Below are positions 26,683 to 35,130 of a stretch of 64,000 nucleotides of DNA, one piece after another. Numbering within the stretch: the stretch's first letter is position 1; each line of letters opens with the position of its first letter. Source of the DNA: Pontivivens marinum (lineage in GTDB: Bacteria > Pseudomonadota > Alphaproteobacteria > Rhodobacterales > Rhodobacteraceae); contig NZ_OCTN01000003.1 of the NCBI RefSeq assembly GCF_900231835.1, positions 248,001-312,000 of the forward strand, written 5' to 3'. The notes under the pieces are model-generated. The model ran no database searches. It saw nothing but the letters and a program-made list of their open reading frames with translations, and was not told the origin of the DNA. Made by a program: the position numbers and the translations under genes.

Positions 26683-28437
26683 ATGGCCACGGAGGCTGCT
26701 TCTGACCCGCTACTGATGTCTGCTGCAATTTTTCTAGGTTCTGCCTTGCTGGCCGTTCCGCTGTTCAAGCGGCTGGGACTCGGCTCTGTGCTTGGCTATC
26801 TGGCGGCTGGCGCGGTGATCGGCCCCTATGGGTTGGGCCTGTTCCGTGACGTTGATGGCATTTTGCATTTCGCTGAATTTGGCGTTGTCCTGCTGCTGTT
26901 CATTATCGGGCTCGAGCTAAAACCCGCGCGGTTATGGCGGTTGCGATCCGATATTTTCGGGCTTGGAACGCTGCAAATCGTGATCAGCGGCGCGGCGATT
27001 GCCGGTTTCTGCATTCTGGTGGGACTACCCACATCGGTTGCGATTGTCGCTGGTGGCGCGCTTGCGTTGAGCTCAACCGCGTTTGGCGTGCAGATTTTGC
27101 GAGAGAAGCAGGACCTGACCGCCCCCTATGGTGACCGCACGTTTTCCATCCTCTTGGCGCAGGATCTCGCCATTGTTCCGCTGTTCACGCTGGTTGCCTT
27201 CCTTGGCCCTGCCACGACGATGGAGGGGAACATGTGGACGCAGGGCGGCATCGCTATTGGCGCAGTGGTCGCGCTATATGTTGCCATCCGCTATCTGATC
27301 CATCCGTTTTTCCGCGTTATCGCGGCGACGGGTTCAAATGAGCTATTCCTCTCCGCCGCGCTGTTTTTGGTGATCGGTGCGGCGCTACTGATGGATGTTG
27401 CGGGGCTGTCCATGGCGCTTGGCGCGTTTATCGCTGGGGTTTTGCTGGCTGAGAGCGAGTTTCGACACCAGTTAGAAACCGATATCGAGCCGTTTCGCGG
27501 GTTGCTGCTGGGCCTGTTCTTCATGGGCTTTGGCATGACGCTGGACTGGTCGCTGATTATCGCCAATTGGTGGATCGTGATCGGCGGCGCCTTTGGCCTG
27601 TTCGCCGCGAAGGGTATCATCCTCTACGCGCTCGCCCGCCTGTTCAAATCGCCCCATGACGACGCGCTGCGCATTTCGGCCACCATCGGTCAGGGCGGTG
27701 AGTTTGCCTTTGTCATGGTATCGCTGGCCACCGCTGCCGGCATCATGAGCGGCACGATCCCCGCGATCCTGTCCGCCATCGTTACCCTGTCCATGGTTGT
27801 CACCCCCGCTGCATTGGCGCTGGCCGATTGGCGCATCGCGCGCAGCGAGGCGGAGGAGGATACCGACGGCATGGACGGGCCAGAGGCGTCCGAGGAAAGC
27901 CGCGTGATCATCGCCGGTTTTGGCCGCGTCGGACAGATCGTGGCGCGGCTGCTGCGTATGCGCGGGATCGAAGTGACCATCATCGACAATTCGCCACGGC
28001 GTATTCGCATCGCGGAAACCTTTGGCACGCGCATCTATTTCGGCGATGCACGCCGCTTGGACATTCTGGAAAGTGCGGGCGCGGCGGATGCGGATATGCT
28101 GTTTCTCTGCATCAATGATCGCAGCGGCGCGGTGGAAACGGTTGAGAAACTGCGCGAACGCTTTCCTGACCTGCGTATCTTCGCCAACACCTATGACCGG
28201 TTTTCCGAAAACCTGATGCGGGCGGCCGGTGCTGAATTCGTGATCCGCGAAACATTTGAAAGCGCACTGGTCCTCGCCCGCCGCGGGCTCAACGAATTGG
28301 GTCATGCAGAAGTTTGCGATGACCTGATCGATGAGTTCCGGCGGCGGGACGAGGAGCGACTGCAACTCGAAACCCAGTACGGCATGGTTAAGGCGCTGGA
28401 AATGCTGCGCGAAAAATATGCCTTGGACGAGGAATAG
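26683..28437 (+). CDS. Kef/CPA2-type cation:proton antiporter
   Basis: A monovalent cation:proton antiporter-2 with about 12 membrane helices (to residue 390) and a C-terminal RCK-N/TrkA-N domain (about 400-520, starting VIIAGFGRVGQIVARLL). The membrane core shows GLELKP, the PSxxFG-like ALSSTAFGVQ and QGGEFAFV segments of the Kef family. It has 584 residues, in the KefB/KefC size range. The TrkA-N site may sense NAD(H) or glutathione adducts. GGAGG precedes the ATG. No KefF/KefG partner is adjacent. Confidence 0.92.
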   Translation: MATEAASDPLLMSAAIFLGSALLAVPLFKRLGLGSVLGYLAAGAVIGPYGLGLFRDVDGILHFAEFGVVLLLFIIGLELKPARLWRLRSDIFGLGTLQIVISGAAIAGFCILVGLPTSVAIVAGGALALSSTAFGVQILREKQDLTAPYGDRTFSILLAQDLAIVPLFTLVAFLGPATTMEGNMWTQGGIAIGAVVALYVAIRYLIHPFFRVIAATGSNELFLSAALFLVIGAALLMDVAGLSMALGAFIAGVLLAESEFRHQLETDIEPFRGLLLGLFFMGFGMTLDWSLIIANWWIVIGGAFGLFAAKGIILYALARLFKSPHDDALRISATIGQGGEFAFVMVSLATAAGIMSGTIPAILSAIVTLSMVVTPAALALADWRIARSEAEEDTDGMDGPEASEESRVIIAGFGRVGQIVARLLRMRGIEVTIIDNSPRRIRIAETFGTRIYFGDARRLDILESAGAADADMLFLCINDRSGAVETVEKLRERFPDLRIFANTYDRFSENLMRAAGAEFVIRETFESALVLARRGLNELGHAEVCDDLIDEFRRRDEERLQLETQYGMVKALEMLREKYALDEE

Positions 28438-28440
28438 ACC

Positions 28441-30351
28441 CTAGCGCAGCCACCAACTGACATCATGGGGCGCAATCCGGCCCGTTGGTGCGCCCGTGAT
28501 GTGCTTGCCCAGCTTCCAGTCATGATCGGCATAGTTGATGGCAAAGCGCCACTGACCAGCGTCGCGAATGCGCAGCCCTTCGGGTAGGTCCAGAACCTCC
28601 AGACCAGCTTTTTCAGCCGCCTGCCCCAGAATGCGGTGCATCGCGTCATCATCCGGCCAACCGCCCAGATATTGCCGCTGCGCTGATCCGACGCGCGCGG
28701 GGATGCCATCCTCGGACAGTTCCAGCGTGTCGCCCTCCAACACCTCGCGCCAGAACTGATAGGCACCGCCCTCGGCCAGCGGAACGGACATATCCCCGCG
28801 CAGGCTTTCGACCCGCGCAACTGTGGCCTCAACACCGTTCATGTTTGGCCCCATGGGCAGCGGGATTTGCATATCAGCGGTTTTCGAGCCTGTACGCGGC
28901 CCCGCAACCACAACGCCCTCATAGGTGGCCAAGGCATCGCTCAGCCCACCCCAATGCAGCAATCCGGGGACCACGACCATTTTCCACGGGCTAAGGTCGG
29001 TGCAATCGCGCGGCACGATATCCACGCTCAACCCCAAGCGGCGCAAGCCACGGTAGAAATCGAATACAAGGCGGAAATAGTCGAATTCCGCGCCCTGCGG
29101 CTGTGCCTTCCACGCCCATGCGCTCTCGTAATCAAAGACCAGACCGATCGGGGCAGTGCCCGTTTCAATCTCCATCCCTGCCATTTCGGATGCGACCTGC
29201 GCTGCCTCGGCCAAGGCGGGCGCGGCAACGCTGTCAGGCCGCAACAGGCCCGCATGCAGTTGTTCCTGCGCCATGGGGGCCTGACGCCAACGGAAATACA
29301 AAACCGCCTCGGCCCCATGGGCAAACGCCTCCCACGCCCATAGCCGTGGCATTCCGGCGGCGGGGTCGGGATTATGCGGCGCCCAGTTCACCGGACCGGG
29401 CTGCTGCTCCATAATCCACCAACGCCCCTTACCCACGGCGCGGTAAATATCATGGTGAAAGGCCTGAAAATCGGGATCGCCAGCGCGGGCGAAGCGACGT
29501 TTCCAATCCTCACCACGGTCCGAGCGATCCTCCAGAAAGCCCAGCGGGTAGCTGTCCCAACTGGCAATATCCAGATCCTCACCTACCGCGAAATGATCGA
29601 ATTCCACGGTGCGGCCCATATAGTTATGGATCAGCGGCGTATCGGTCAGTTCGCGCAGCACATCGGCCTGCGCGCGGTTAAAGGCCACCACCTGATCCGA
29701 GCTGAACCGCATGAAATCCAGAACATGGCTGGGATTCGGTTCCGTCACGGTCAGATTGGGCAGGAACACCTCACCATAATGGCGGTATTCCATAGACCAA
29801 AAGATATTCCCCCATGCCGTGTTGAGCGCATCAATCTGGCCGTATTTCTCGGACAGCCAATTGCGAAACGCAGTGCGGGCCGCATCGGAATAGCTGACCA
29901 CAGTATCGTGGCAGCCATATTCATTGTCGATCTGCCATGCAGCGACACGAGGATCAGCGCCGTATCGTTCGCCCATCAGACGGGTAATGCGTACAGCCTC
30001 AGCCCGATAACCATCGTGGCTAAAGCAATAGTGACGGCGCGAACCAAAGCCACGCACATGCCCCTGCTCGTCCAAGGCAAACATGTCCGGATGCTTTTCA
30101 CAAACCCACCGTGGAGGGGTCGCCGTGGGGGTTCCCATCACGACCTTCAGCCCCGCCGCGCCCAGTGTTTCAACGGCGCGATCCAGCCAATCCCACCGCA
30201 AATCGCCCTCATTCGGTTCGATCCGCGACCATGCGAATTCACCGATGCGCACCCATGACAGGCCGGTTTCGACCATTTGGGCCGCGTCGTCCGCCCACTG
30301 CGCCTCGGGCCAATGTTCGGGATAGTAGCAAACGCCAAGCTCTGGTTTCAC
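28441..30351 (-). CDS. GH42 beta-galactosidase
   Basis: Hydrolyses terminal beta-D-galactosides. The N-terminal TIM barrel begins GVCYYPEHWPEAQW; the acid/base Glu is in WQIDNEYGCHD (about 147-157) and the nucleophile Glu in WWIMEQQPGPVNW (about 308-320). A trimerisation-like domain and a small C-terminal domain follow. It has 636 residues and no signal peptide, so the enzyme is cytoplasmic and acts on imported sugars. It is the last gene of the galactoside operon and overlaps the lactonase stop (ATGA). Confidence 0.94.
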   Translation of the reverse strand: MKPELGVCYYPEHWPEAQWADDAAQMVETGLSWVRIGEFAWSRIEPNEGDLRWDWLDRAVETLGAAGLKVVMGTPTATPPRWVCEKHPDMFALDEQGHVRGFGSRRHYCFSHDGYRAEAVRITRLMGERYGADPRVAAWQIDNEYGCHDTVVSYSDAARTAFRNWLSEKYGQIDALNTAWGNIFWSMEYRHYGEVFLPNLTVTEPNPSHVLDFMRFSSDQVVAFNRAQADVLRELTDTPLIHNYMGRTVEFDHFAVGEDLDIASWDSYPLGFLEDRSDRGEDWKRRFARAGDPDFQAFHHDIYRAVGKGRWWIMEQQPGPVNWAPHNPDPAAGMPRLWAWEAFAHGAEAVLYFRWRQAPMAQEQLHAGLLRPDSVAAPALAEAAQVASEMAGMEIETGTAPIGLVFDYESAWAWKAQPQGAEFDYFRLVFDFYRGLRRLGLSVDIVPRDCTDLSPWKMVVVPGLLHWGGLSDALATYEGVVVAGPRTGSKTADMQIPLPMGPNMNGVEATVARVESLRGDMSVPLAEGGAYQFWREVLEGDTLELSEDGIPARVGSAQRQYLGGWPDDDAMHRILGQAAEKAGLEVLDLPEGLRIRDAGQWRFAINYADHDWKLGKHITGAPTGRIAPHDVSWWLR

Positions 30352-31178
30352 AAAATTACCCTCGGTTCGACGCGCGCTGGCACGCCCTCACAAATACGGA
30401 ATACAGCCCCTGATAACGGAGCAGCCTCAAGCGCAGCAAGATCAAGCCCGTCATAGGCCGTCGTCGCATATAAAACGCCATCGGGCGTCAATGCGGGGCA
30501 TGTCACCTGCGGGGCGGGCACATGCTCGATATGATCGACACCGCCATGAGGCGCATGGCGTACCACCTGCCCGATGCCCCAACGGGCCGACCAGATATAG
30601 CCATCACCATCGCAAATCGCGCCATCACAGCCCGGCACATCGCCAACGAAAACCTGCCGTTCACCAATGGGCCAGCCCTGCGCGTCTAGCGCACAGGTCC
30701 AGATCGTATCAGCGGCGGTATCCGCGAAATAGGCGCGGGTTCCATCCGGCGAAAAGCAGATCGAGTTACTGATGGTGATGCCGCCAAATAATTGGCGCAG
30801 CTCACCGCGATAGTAGCGATAGATCGCGCCTGCGCCCTGCTCTGCGTTCCATCCCATTGTGCCGATCCAGAATCCGCCCTGCATATCCGCACGACCGTCA
30901 TTGGAGCGCGTCAGCGGGTTTTCCGCCTCCAGTGGCGCAACATGCGTGCGGGTGCCGCTCTCAATGTCAAAACTCCACAGCGCCGTATCGGACGCAATCA
31001 GCATGGTATCCGCATCAATCCAGCCCGCCGCGGAATGGGCACGATCAAAGCTCCATTCACGCGATGGGGTGTAAAGCCGGTTGCTCAGAATATCGAACCA
31101 GAACAGCTCATCCCGCGCCGGATGCCATAGCGGCCCCTCGCCCAACTGGCACAGCCGTGGGTCGAACAGTTCAGCCAT
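30348..31178 (-). CDS. SMP-30/gluconolactonase-type sugar lactonase
   Basis: A six-bladed propeller lactonase that should hydrolyse the galactono-lactone made by the dehydrogenase. Seen: LGEGPLWHPARDELFWFDI (metal ligand Glu near residue 11), RSNDGRADMQGGFWIGTMG, NSICFSPDGTRAYFADT and the CDGAICDGDGYIWSARWG segment. The start MAELFDP at 31178 fits the family (276 residues) and overlaps the aldolase stop; the longer frame would begin at 31202. Confidence 0.92.
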   Translation of the reverse strand: MAELFDPRLCQLGEGPLWHPARDELFWFDILSNRLYTPSREWSFDRAHSAAGWIDADTMLIASDTALWSFDIESGTRTHVAPLEAENPLTRSNDGRADMQGGFWIGTMGWNAEQGAGAIYRYYRGELRQLFGGITISNSICFSPDGTRAYFADTAADTIWTCALDAQGWPIGERQVFVGDVPGCDGAICDGDGYIWSARWGIGQVVRHAPHGGVDHIEHVPAPQVTCPALTPDGVLYATTAYDGLDLAALEAAPLSGAVFRICEGVPARVEPRVIL

Positions 31179-31776
31179 TATAGACCTCGTCATAGGCGGC
31201 AACGGTTATCGCGGCCCGCTCTGCCACATCTGCGACGCCCATCCCCGGTTTGAACAGAGAGGAACCGAGGCCAAATCCATCAGCGCTGGCCGCAGCCCAC
31301 TCCGCGAAATTCGAGGCATCAGCACCGCCAACAGCATATACCAAGGTGCCCGCAGGCAGGATCGCCCGCATCGCCTTTAGCCCGTCCGTGCCCGCCATGC
31401 CTGCCGGAAACAGCTTCAACGCATCAGCGCCGGTTTTCAGGGCATCGAAGCACTCGCTGGGCGTGAACACACCCGGATAGGACGCCATGCCCAGTGTTTT
31501 CGTGCAGCGGATCACCTGCACATCGCAATTGGGCGACACGACAAAGGTGGCACCGGTTTCCTTGACCGCCGCCACGTCCTTGGTCGTCAGAACGGTTCCG
31601 GCACCCAGTTCCGCGCGATCGCCAACGGCCGCAATCATATTGCGGATGGAGGTCAGCGGATCGGGTGAGTTCAACGGCACCTCGATCCGTGTGATCCCCG
31701 CATCGACCAAGACCTCGGCCATGGCCGCGGCCTCATGTGGTTCTACGCCACGCAGAATAGCGATCAGATGTCTCAT
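31171..31776 (-). CDS. dgoA: 2-dehydro-3-deoxy-6-phosphogalactonate aldolase
   Basis: Splits KDPGal to pyruvate and D-glyceraldehyde-3-phosphate, the last step of the galactonate pathway. The class I KDPG-aldolase fold shows ILRGVEPHEA, GITRIEVPLNSPDP, GAGTVLTTKDV, and the Schiff-base lysine in ADALKLFPAGMAG. The substitutions PLNSP rather than TLRTP support the galactonate rather than the gluconate form. It has 201 residues. Adjacent dgoK confirms the assignment. Confidence 0.93.
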   Translation of the reverse strand: MRHLIAILRGVEPHEAAAMAEVLVDAGITRIEVPLNSPDPLTSIRNMIAAVGDRAELGAGTVLTTKDVAAVKETGATFVVSPNCDVQVIRCTKTLGMASYPGVFTPSECFDALKTGADALKLFPAGMAGTDGLKAMRAILPAGTLVYAVGGADASNFAEWAAASADGFGLGSSLFKPGMGVADVAERAAITVAAYDEVYNG

Positions 31777-32651
31777 AATGCCTCCCGTGCCCCTGCCAAT
31801 CCGGCAAGGACCATCTCTGTTCCGTCAAATGCACGTACGGTCAACCCGACCGTTGCCAGTGCCGACTGATAGATTTCGTTCAACTTCGTCGCGCCGATCA
31901 GCGCGACCTCCTGCCCCAGCCAATAGGGCTTCATCGCGGCCAGTTCGGCCCCCAGCAACAGACCGGAGAGGCGGGCGCGTGCGGCGGCACCGTCCTCACC
32001 ATTCAGCAGGCCGGATGCGCGCAGGCTGAACAGCGATGTCGCAATCCGTTCAGGACGCGACAGCGTTTCATCCAGTCCGGCAAGGAAGGCCGCATCATCC
32101 CAGCCGTCCCCCATGGAATGTCGCAAGACAGAGCGTTCCGACAGCAATTGGAACATCTCACCCGTCATGGCGGTTGCGAAGTGGCACAACTCACCCGCGC
32201 TGATCCGCGCCCATTTGGTATGCGTGCCGGGCATGCACAGAACCCCGTCGAAATCGGGATTTTGCACAAGGAAACCGGCAATTTGCGTTTCCTCGCCCCG
32301 CATGACATCGGCTGGCGTCGCCTGTGATACGCCCGACAAAATTCGCACGTTCAGGCGCGAGTCCTGCGTTGGCGCAGCCACCATGTGGCCCGCCGGTTTG
32401 CACGGAACGGGCTGATATTTCGCCTCGGTCCAACCCTGTCGTGACCCGACCATACCGCAGGCGATCACATCTGTCGGCCCGTCGATCCAGTCAGAGATCA
32501 ACGCCAGCAGCGCGCCCTCGAACTCATCACGGGCCAGCGTGTTCATACCCGCATCCGAGGATGCCTCGGCCAGAATTTCACGGCCCTGCATCGCCCAGAC
32601 CCGCAGGTTAGACGTGCCCCAATCGGCTGCTATCCAATCGGCCCGGATCAT
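31773..32651 (-). CDS. dgoK: 2-dehydro-3-deoxygalactonokinase
   Basis: Phosphorylates 2-keto-3-deoxy-galactonate at O6. The N-terminal WIAADWGTSNLRVWAM (about 6-21) is the ASKHA phosphate-binding loop typical of DgoK; CGMVGSRQGWTEAKY and CMPGTHTKWARI follow. It has 292 residues. Four-base overlaps join it to dgoA and the SDR gene. Confidence 0.94.
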   Translation of the reverse strand: MIRADWIAADWGTSNLRVWAMQGREILAEASSDAGMNTLARDEFEGALLALISDWIDGPTDVIACGMVGSRQGWTEAKYQPVPCKPAGHMVAAPTQDSRLNVRILSGVSQATPADVMRGEETQIAGFLVQNPDFDGVLCMPGTHTKWARISAGELCHFATAMTGEMFQLLSERSVLRHSMGDGWDDAAFLAGLDETLSRPERIATSLFSLRASGLLNGEDGAAARARLSGLLLGAELAAMKPYWLGQEVALIGATKLNEIYQSALATVGLTVRAFDGTEMVLAGLAGAREAL

Positions 32652-33418
32652 CCTGTGAACACCACGCCCCCATCAACGACCATTGCCTGTGCCGTCATCA
32701 TACGGCTGGCATTGGACGCGAGGAACAGCGTCGCATCAACGATATCCTGTGGCACCAGATGTTCCTTCAGGCATTGGCCCGCCAGATGTTCGCGCAGGCC
32801 GTCCTCGGTCGCCCATAACTCCATCTGCCGTTCGGTCAGAACCCAACCGGGAACCAGCGCATTAACGCGGATTTTATCCGGCCCGAATTCACGCGCATGG
32901 GCGCGGGTCAGGCCAAGGATCGCCGCCTTGGACGCGACATAGGCGGGATAGCCCGCATTCCCCATGCCATAGGAGGCGGACGAGAAGTTGATGATCGCAC
33001 CGCCCCCCGCCGCGCGCATTCCAGGCACCGCATGTTGCGCGGTAAAGAAATGGGGCCGCAGGTTTACCGCGTGGTTCCAGTCCCAATCCTCGACCGAATA
33101 GCCCAGCGTATCGTGACGGGTATCGTTGGCCGCATTGTTGACCAGCACGGTGATGGGGCCGAATTTCGCGGCGCCCTCATCCATGCACGCCTTTAGCAGG
33201 TCCACATCGGTGATATCGCATTTCATGAAATGGGGGCGCGTGCCGTGCTTTGCCTCCATCTCATCACAAAAACCGGTCGCGTCCGAGCGTTGGACAAAGC
33301 TGACCGAGGCACCAGCCGCCATAAATCCATCCGTCAGGCTGGCACCGATGCCGGCACCACCGCCCGTGATGAAAACAGATTTACCGGCCAGATCGTGGAA
33401 CGTCGCAAATTGGGTCAT
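32648..33418 (-). CDS. SDR sugar dehydrogenase (likely D-galactose 1-dehydrogenase)
   Basis: An NAD(P)-dependent classical SDR: TGGGAGIGASL (about 19-29), LVNNAAND, and the active site Ser plus YVASK. It lies between dgoK and the dehydratase, so the missing first step, oxidation of D-galactose to galactono-lactone, is its likely role; SDR-type galactose or L-arabinose dehydrogenases of rhizobia have a similar LVPGWVLTERQ stretch. It has 256 residues. The upstream gene overlaps its start by one base. Confidence 0.88.
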   Translation of the reverse strand: MTQFATFHDLAGKSVFITGGGAGIGASLTDGFMAAGASVSFVQRSDATGFCDEMEAKHGTRPHFMKCDITDVDLLKACMDEGAAKFGPITVLVNNAANDTRHDTLGYSVEDWDWNHAVNLRPHFFTAQHAVPGMRAAGGGAIINFSSASYGMGNAGYPAYVASKAAILGLTRAHAREFGPDKIRVNALVPGWVLTERQMELWATEDGLREHLAGQCLKEHLVPQDIVDATLFLASNASRMMTAQAMVVDGGVVFTG

Positions 33419-35130
33419 TAGTGGCTCTCCCGCGTGACGAGGCGGGTATCACGCCCCACTAGAAAATCGAGATCGGCGCCCTGATGCGCCTGCAATACAT
33501 GGTCGATATAGAGCTTGGCATAGCCGCGCGTGTAATGCGGCGCGGGCTCTACCCGTGCGGCGCGACGCTCGGCCAGAATGGCATCATCTACCAACAGTTC
33601 CAGCGCGCCTGCTTTTGCATCTAAGCGAATGCGATCACCGGTTTGGACCAAGGCCAGATTGCCACCCGCCGTGCTTTCAGGGCTGACATGCAGAACAACG
33701 GTGCCGAAGGCGGTGCCGCTCATCCGGCCGTCAGAAATGCGGACCATGTCGCGCACGCCTTCCTTAACCAGCTTACCAGGGATCGGCATGTTTCCAACCT
33801 CGGGCATGCCGGGATACCCCTTTGGCCCTGCGCCCTTTAGCACCAGCATTGTGTTTGCATCTACGGGCAGATCAGGATCGTCGATGGTGGCCTTCATATC
33901 CTCGATCGTCTCGAAAACATGGGCGACGCCCTCATGCGCCAACAGGTGGTCCGAGGCGGCGGACGGCTTGATAATCGCCCCGTCCGGCGCGAGGTTCCCG
34001 CGCAGCACCCGCAGACCCGCCGCCGGTTTCAGTGGCGTGTCATAGGCGTAGATCACATCGCGGTTGAAACATTCGGCACCTTCGCTGAAGGCCGAAATAT
34101 CCTTGCCCAGCACGGTATTTGCAGGGCGGATATGGGCGCCCAGTTCCTTGAGTACTACAGGCATGCCGCCCGCGTAGCAGAAATCCTCCATCAGGTATTT
34201 ACCCGACGGCATGCAGTTGACCAGCAACGGGATTTCGCCACCGATCTCGAAATCCTCAAGGCTCAGGTCAATCTCCATCCGGCCCGCCATGGCCAGCAGG
34301 TGAACAACCGCATTGGTGGACCCGCCAACAGCCGCATTGGCCAGAATAGCGTTCTCGAAATTCGCCTTGGTCACGACTTTGGACATGGTCAGATCCTCGT
34401 CCACCATCTCCACAATGCGCTTACCGGTCAGATGGGCTAGCGCGGTGCGGCGGGCATCCACGGCAGGCAATGCCGCATTGGTGGGCAGGCACATGCCCAT
34501 CGCCTCAACCAAGCTGGCCATGGTGGACGCCGTGCCCATCGTCATGCACACGCCCGCCGAGCGGCTCATCCCCGATTCAGCGGCCATAAAGTCGGATAGC
34601 GTCATATCACCAGCACGCACATCCTCCGAGAACCGCCAAACATCTGTGCCGGACCCGATATCACGCCCCTGCCATTTGCCGTTCAGCATCGGACCCGAGG
34701 ACACAACAATCGTCGGCAAATCGACCGAGGCAGCACCCATCAATTGACCCGGCGTCGTCTTGTCACAACCGCCCAACAGGACAACACCATCGATACCATA
34801 GGCGCGGATCGATTCCTCAACATCCATCGCCAGCAGGTTCCGGAACAGCATCGCCGTCGGCTTCATCTGGGTTTCGCCCAGCGACATCACAGGGAACTCG
34901 ACGGGAAAGCCACCGGCCTCCCACACGCCGCGCTTCACTGCCTCAGCCAAGACGCGCAAGCCGCTATTGCAGGGCGTCAGTTCAGACCAAGTATTACAGA
35001 TGCCGATGATCGGGCGACCATCAAAGGCGTGGTCAGGAAACCCCTGATTTTTCATCCAGGACCGATGGATAAATCCATCCTTGTCCAGCTTGCCGTACCA
35101 GTTCTGACTGCGGCGTTTTTTCTCAGTCAT
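33418..35130 (-). CDS. IlvD/Edd-family sugar-acid dehydratase
   Basis: Dehydrates an aldonate to a 2-keto-3-deoxy acid with an iron-sulfur cluster. The cluster cysteines are in ICNTWSELTPCN (about 44-55), GGCDKTTPG and GVCMTMGTAST. It is closest in style to L-arabonate and D-xylonate dehydratases rather than to branched-chain IlvD. It lies between GH36 and the galactose dehydrogenase gene, so D-galactonate is the likely substrate. It has 570 residues. The usual galactonate dehydratase DgoD is of the enolase family and is absent, so this is a non-orthologous replacement. Confidence 0.9.
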   Translation of the reverse strand: MTEKKRRSQNWYGKLDKDGFIHRSWMKNQGFPDHAFDGRPIIGICNTWSELTPCNSGLRVLAEAVKRGVWEAGGFPVEFPVMSLGETQMKPTAMLFRNLLAMDVEESIRAYGIDGVVLLGGCDKTTPGQLMGAASVDLPTIVVSSGPMLNGKWQGRDIGSGTDVWRFSEDVRAGDMTLSDFMAAESGMSRSAGVCMTMGTASTMASLVEAMGMCLPTNAALPAVDARRTALAHLTGKRIVEMVDEDLTMSKVVTKANFENAILANAAVGGSTNAVVHLLAMAGRMEIDLSLEDFEIGGEIPLLVNCMPSGKYLMEDFCYAGGMPVVLKELGAHIRPANTVLGKDISAFSEGAECFNRDVIYAYDTPLKPAAGLRVLRGNLAPDGAIIKPSAASDHLLAHEGVAHVFETIEDMKATIDDPDLPVDANTMLVLKGAGPKGYPGMPEVGNMPIPGKLVKEGVRDMVRISDGRMSGTAFGTVVLHVSPESTAGGNLALVQTGDRIRLDAKAGALELLVDDAILAERRAARVEPAPHYTRGYAKLYIDHVLQAHQGADLDFLVGRDTRLVTRESH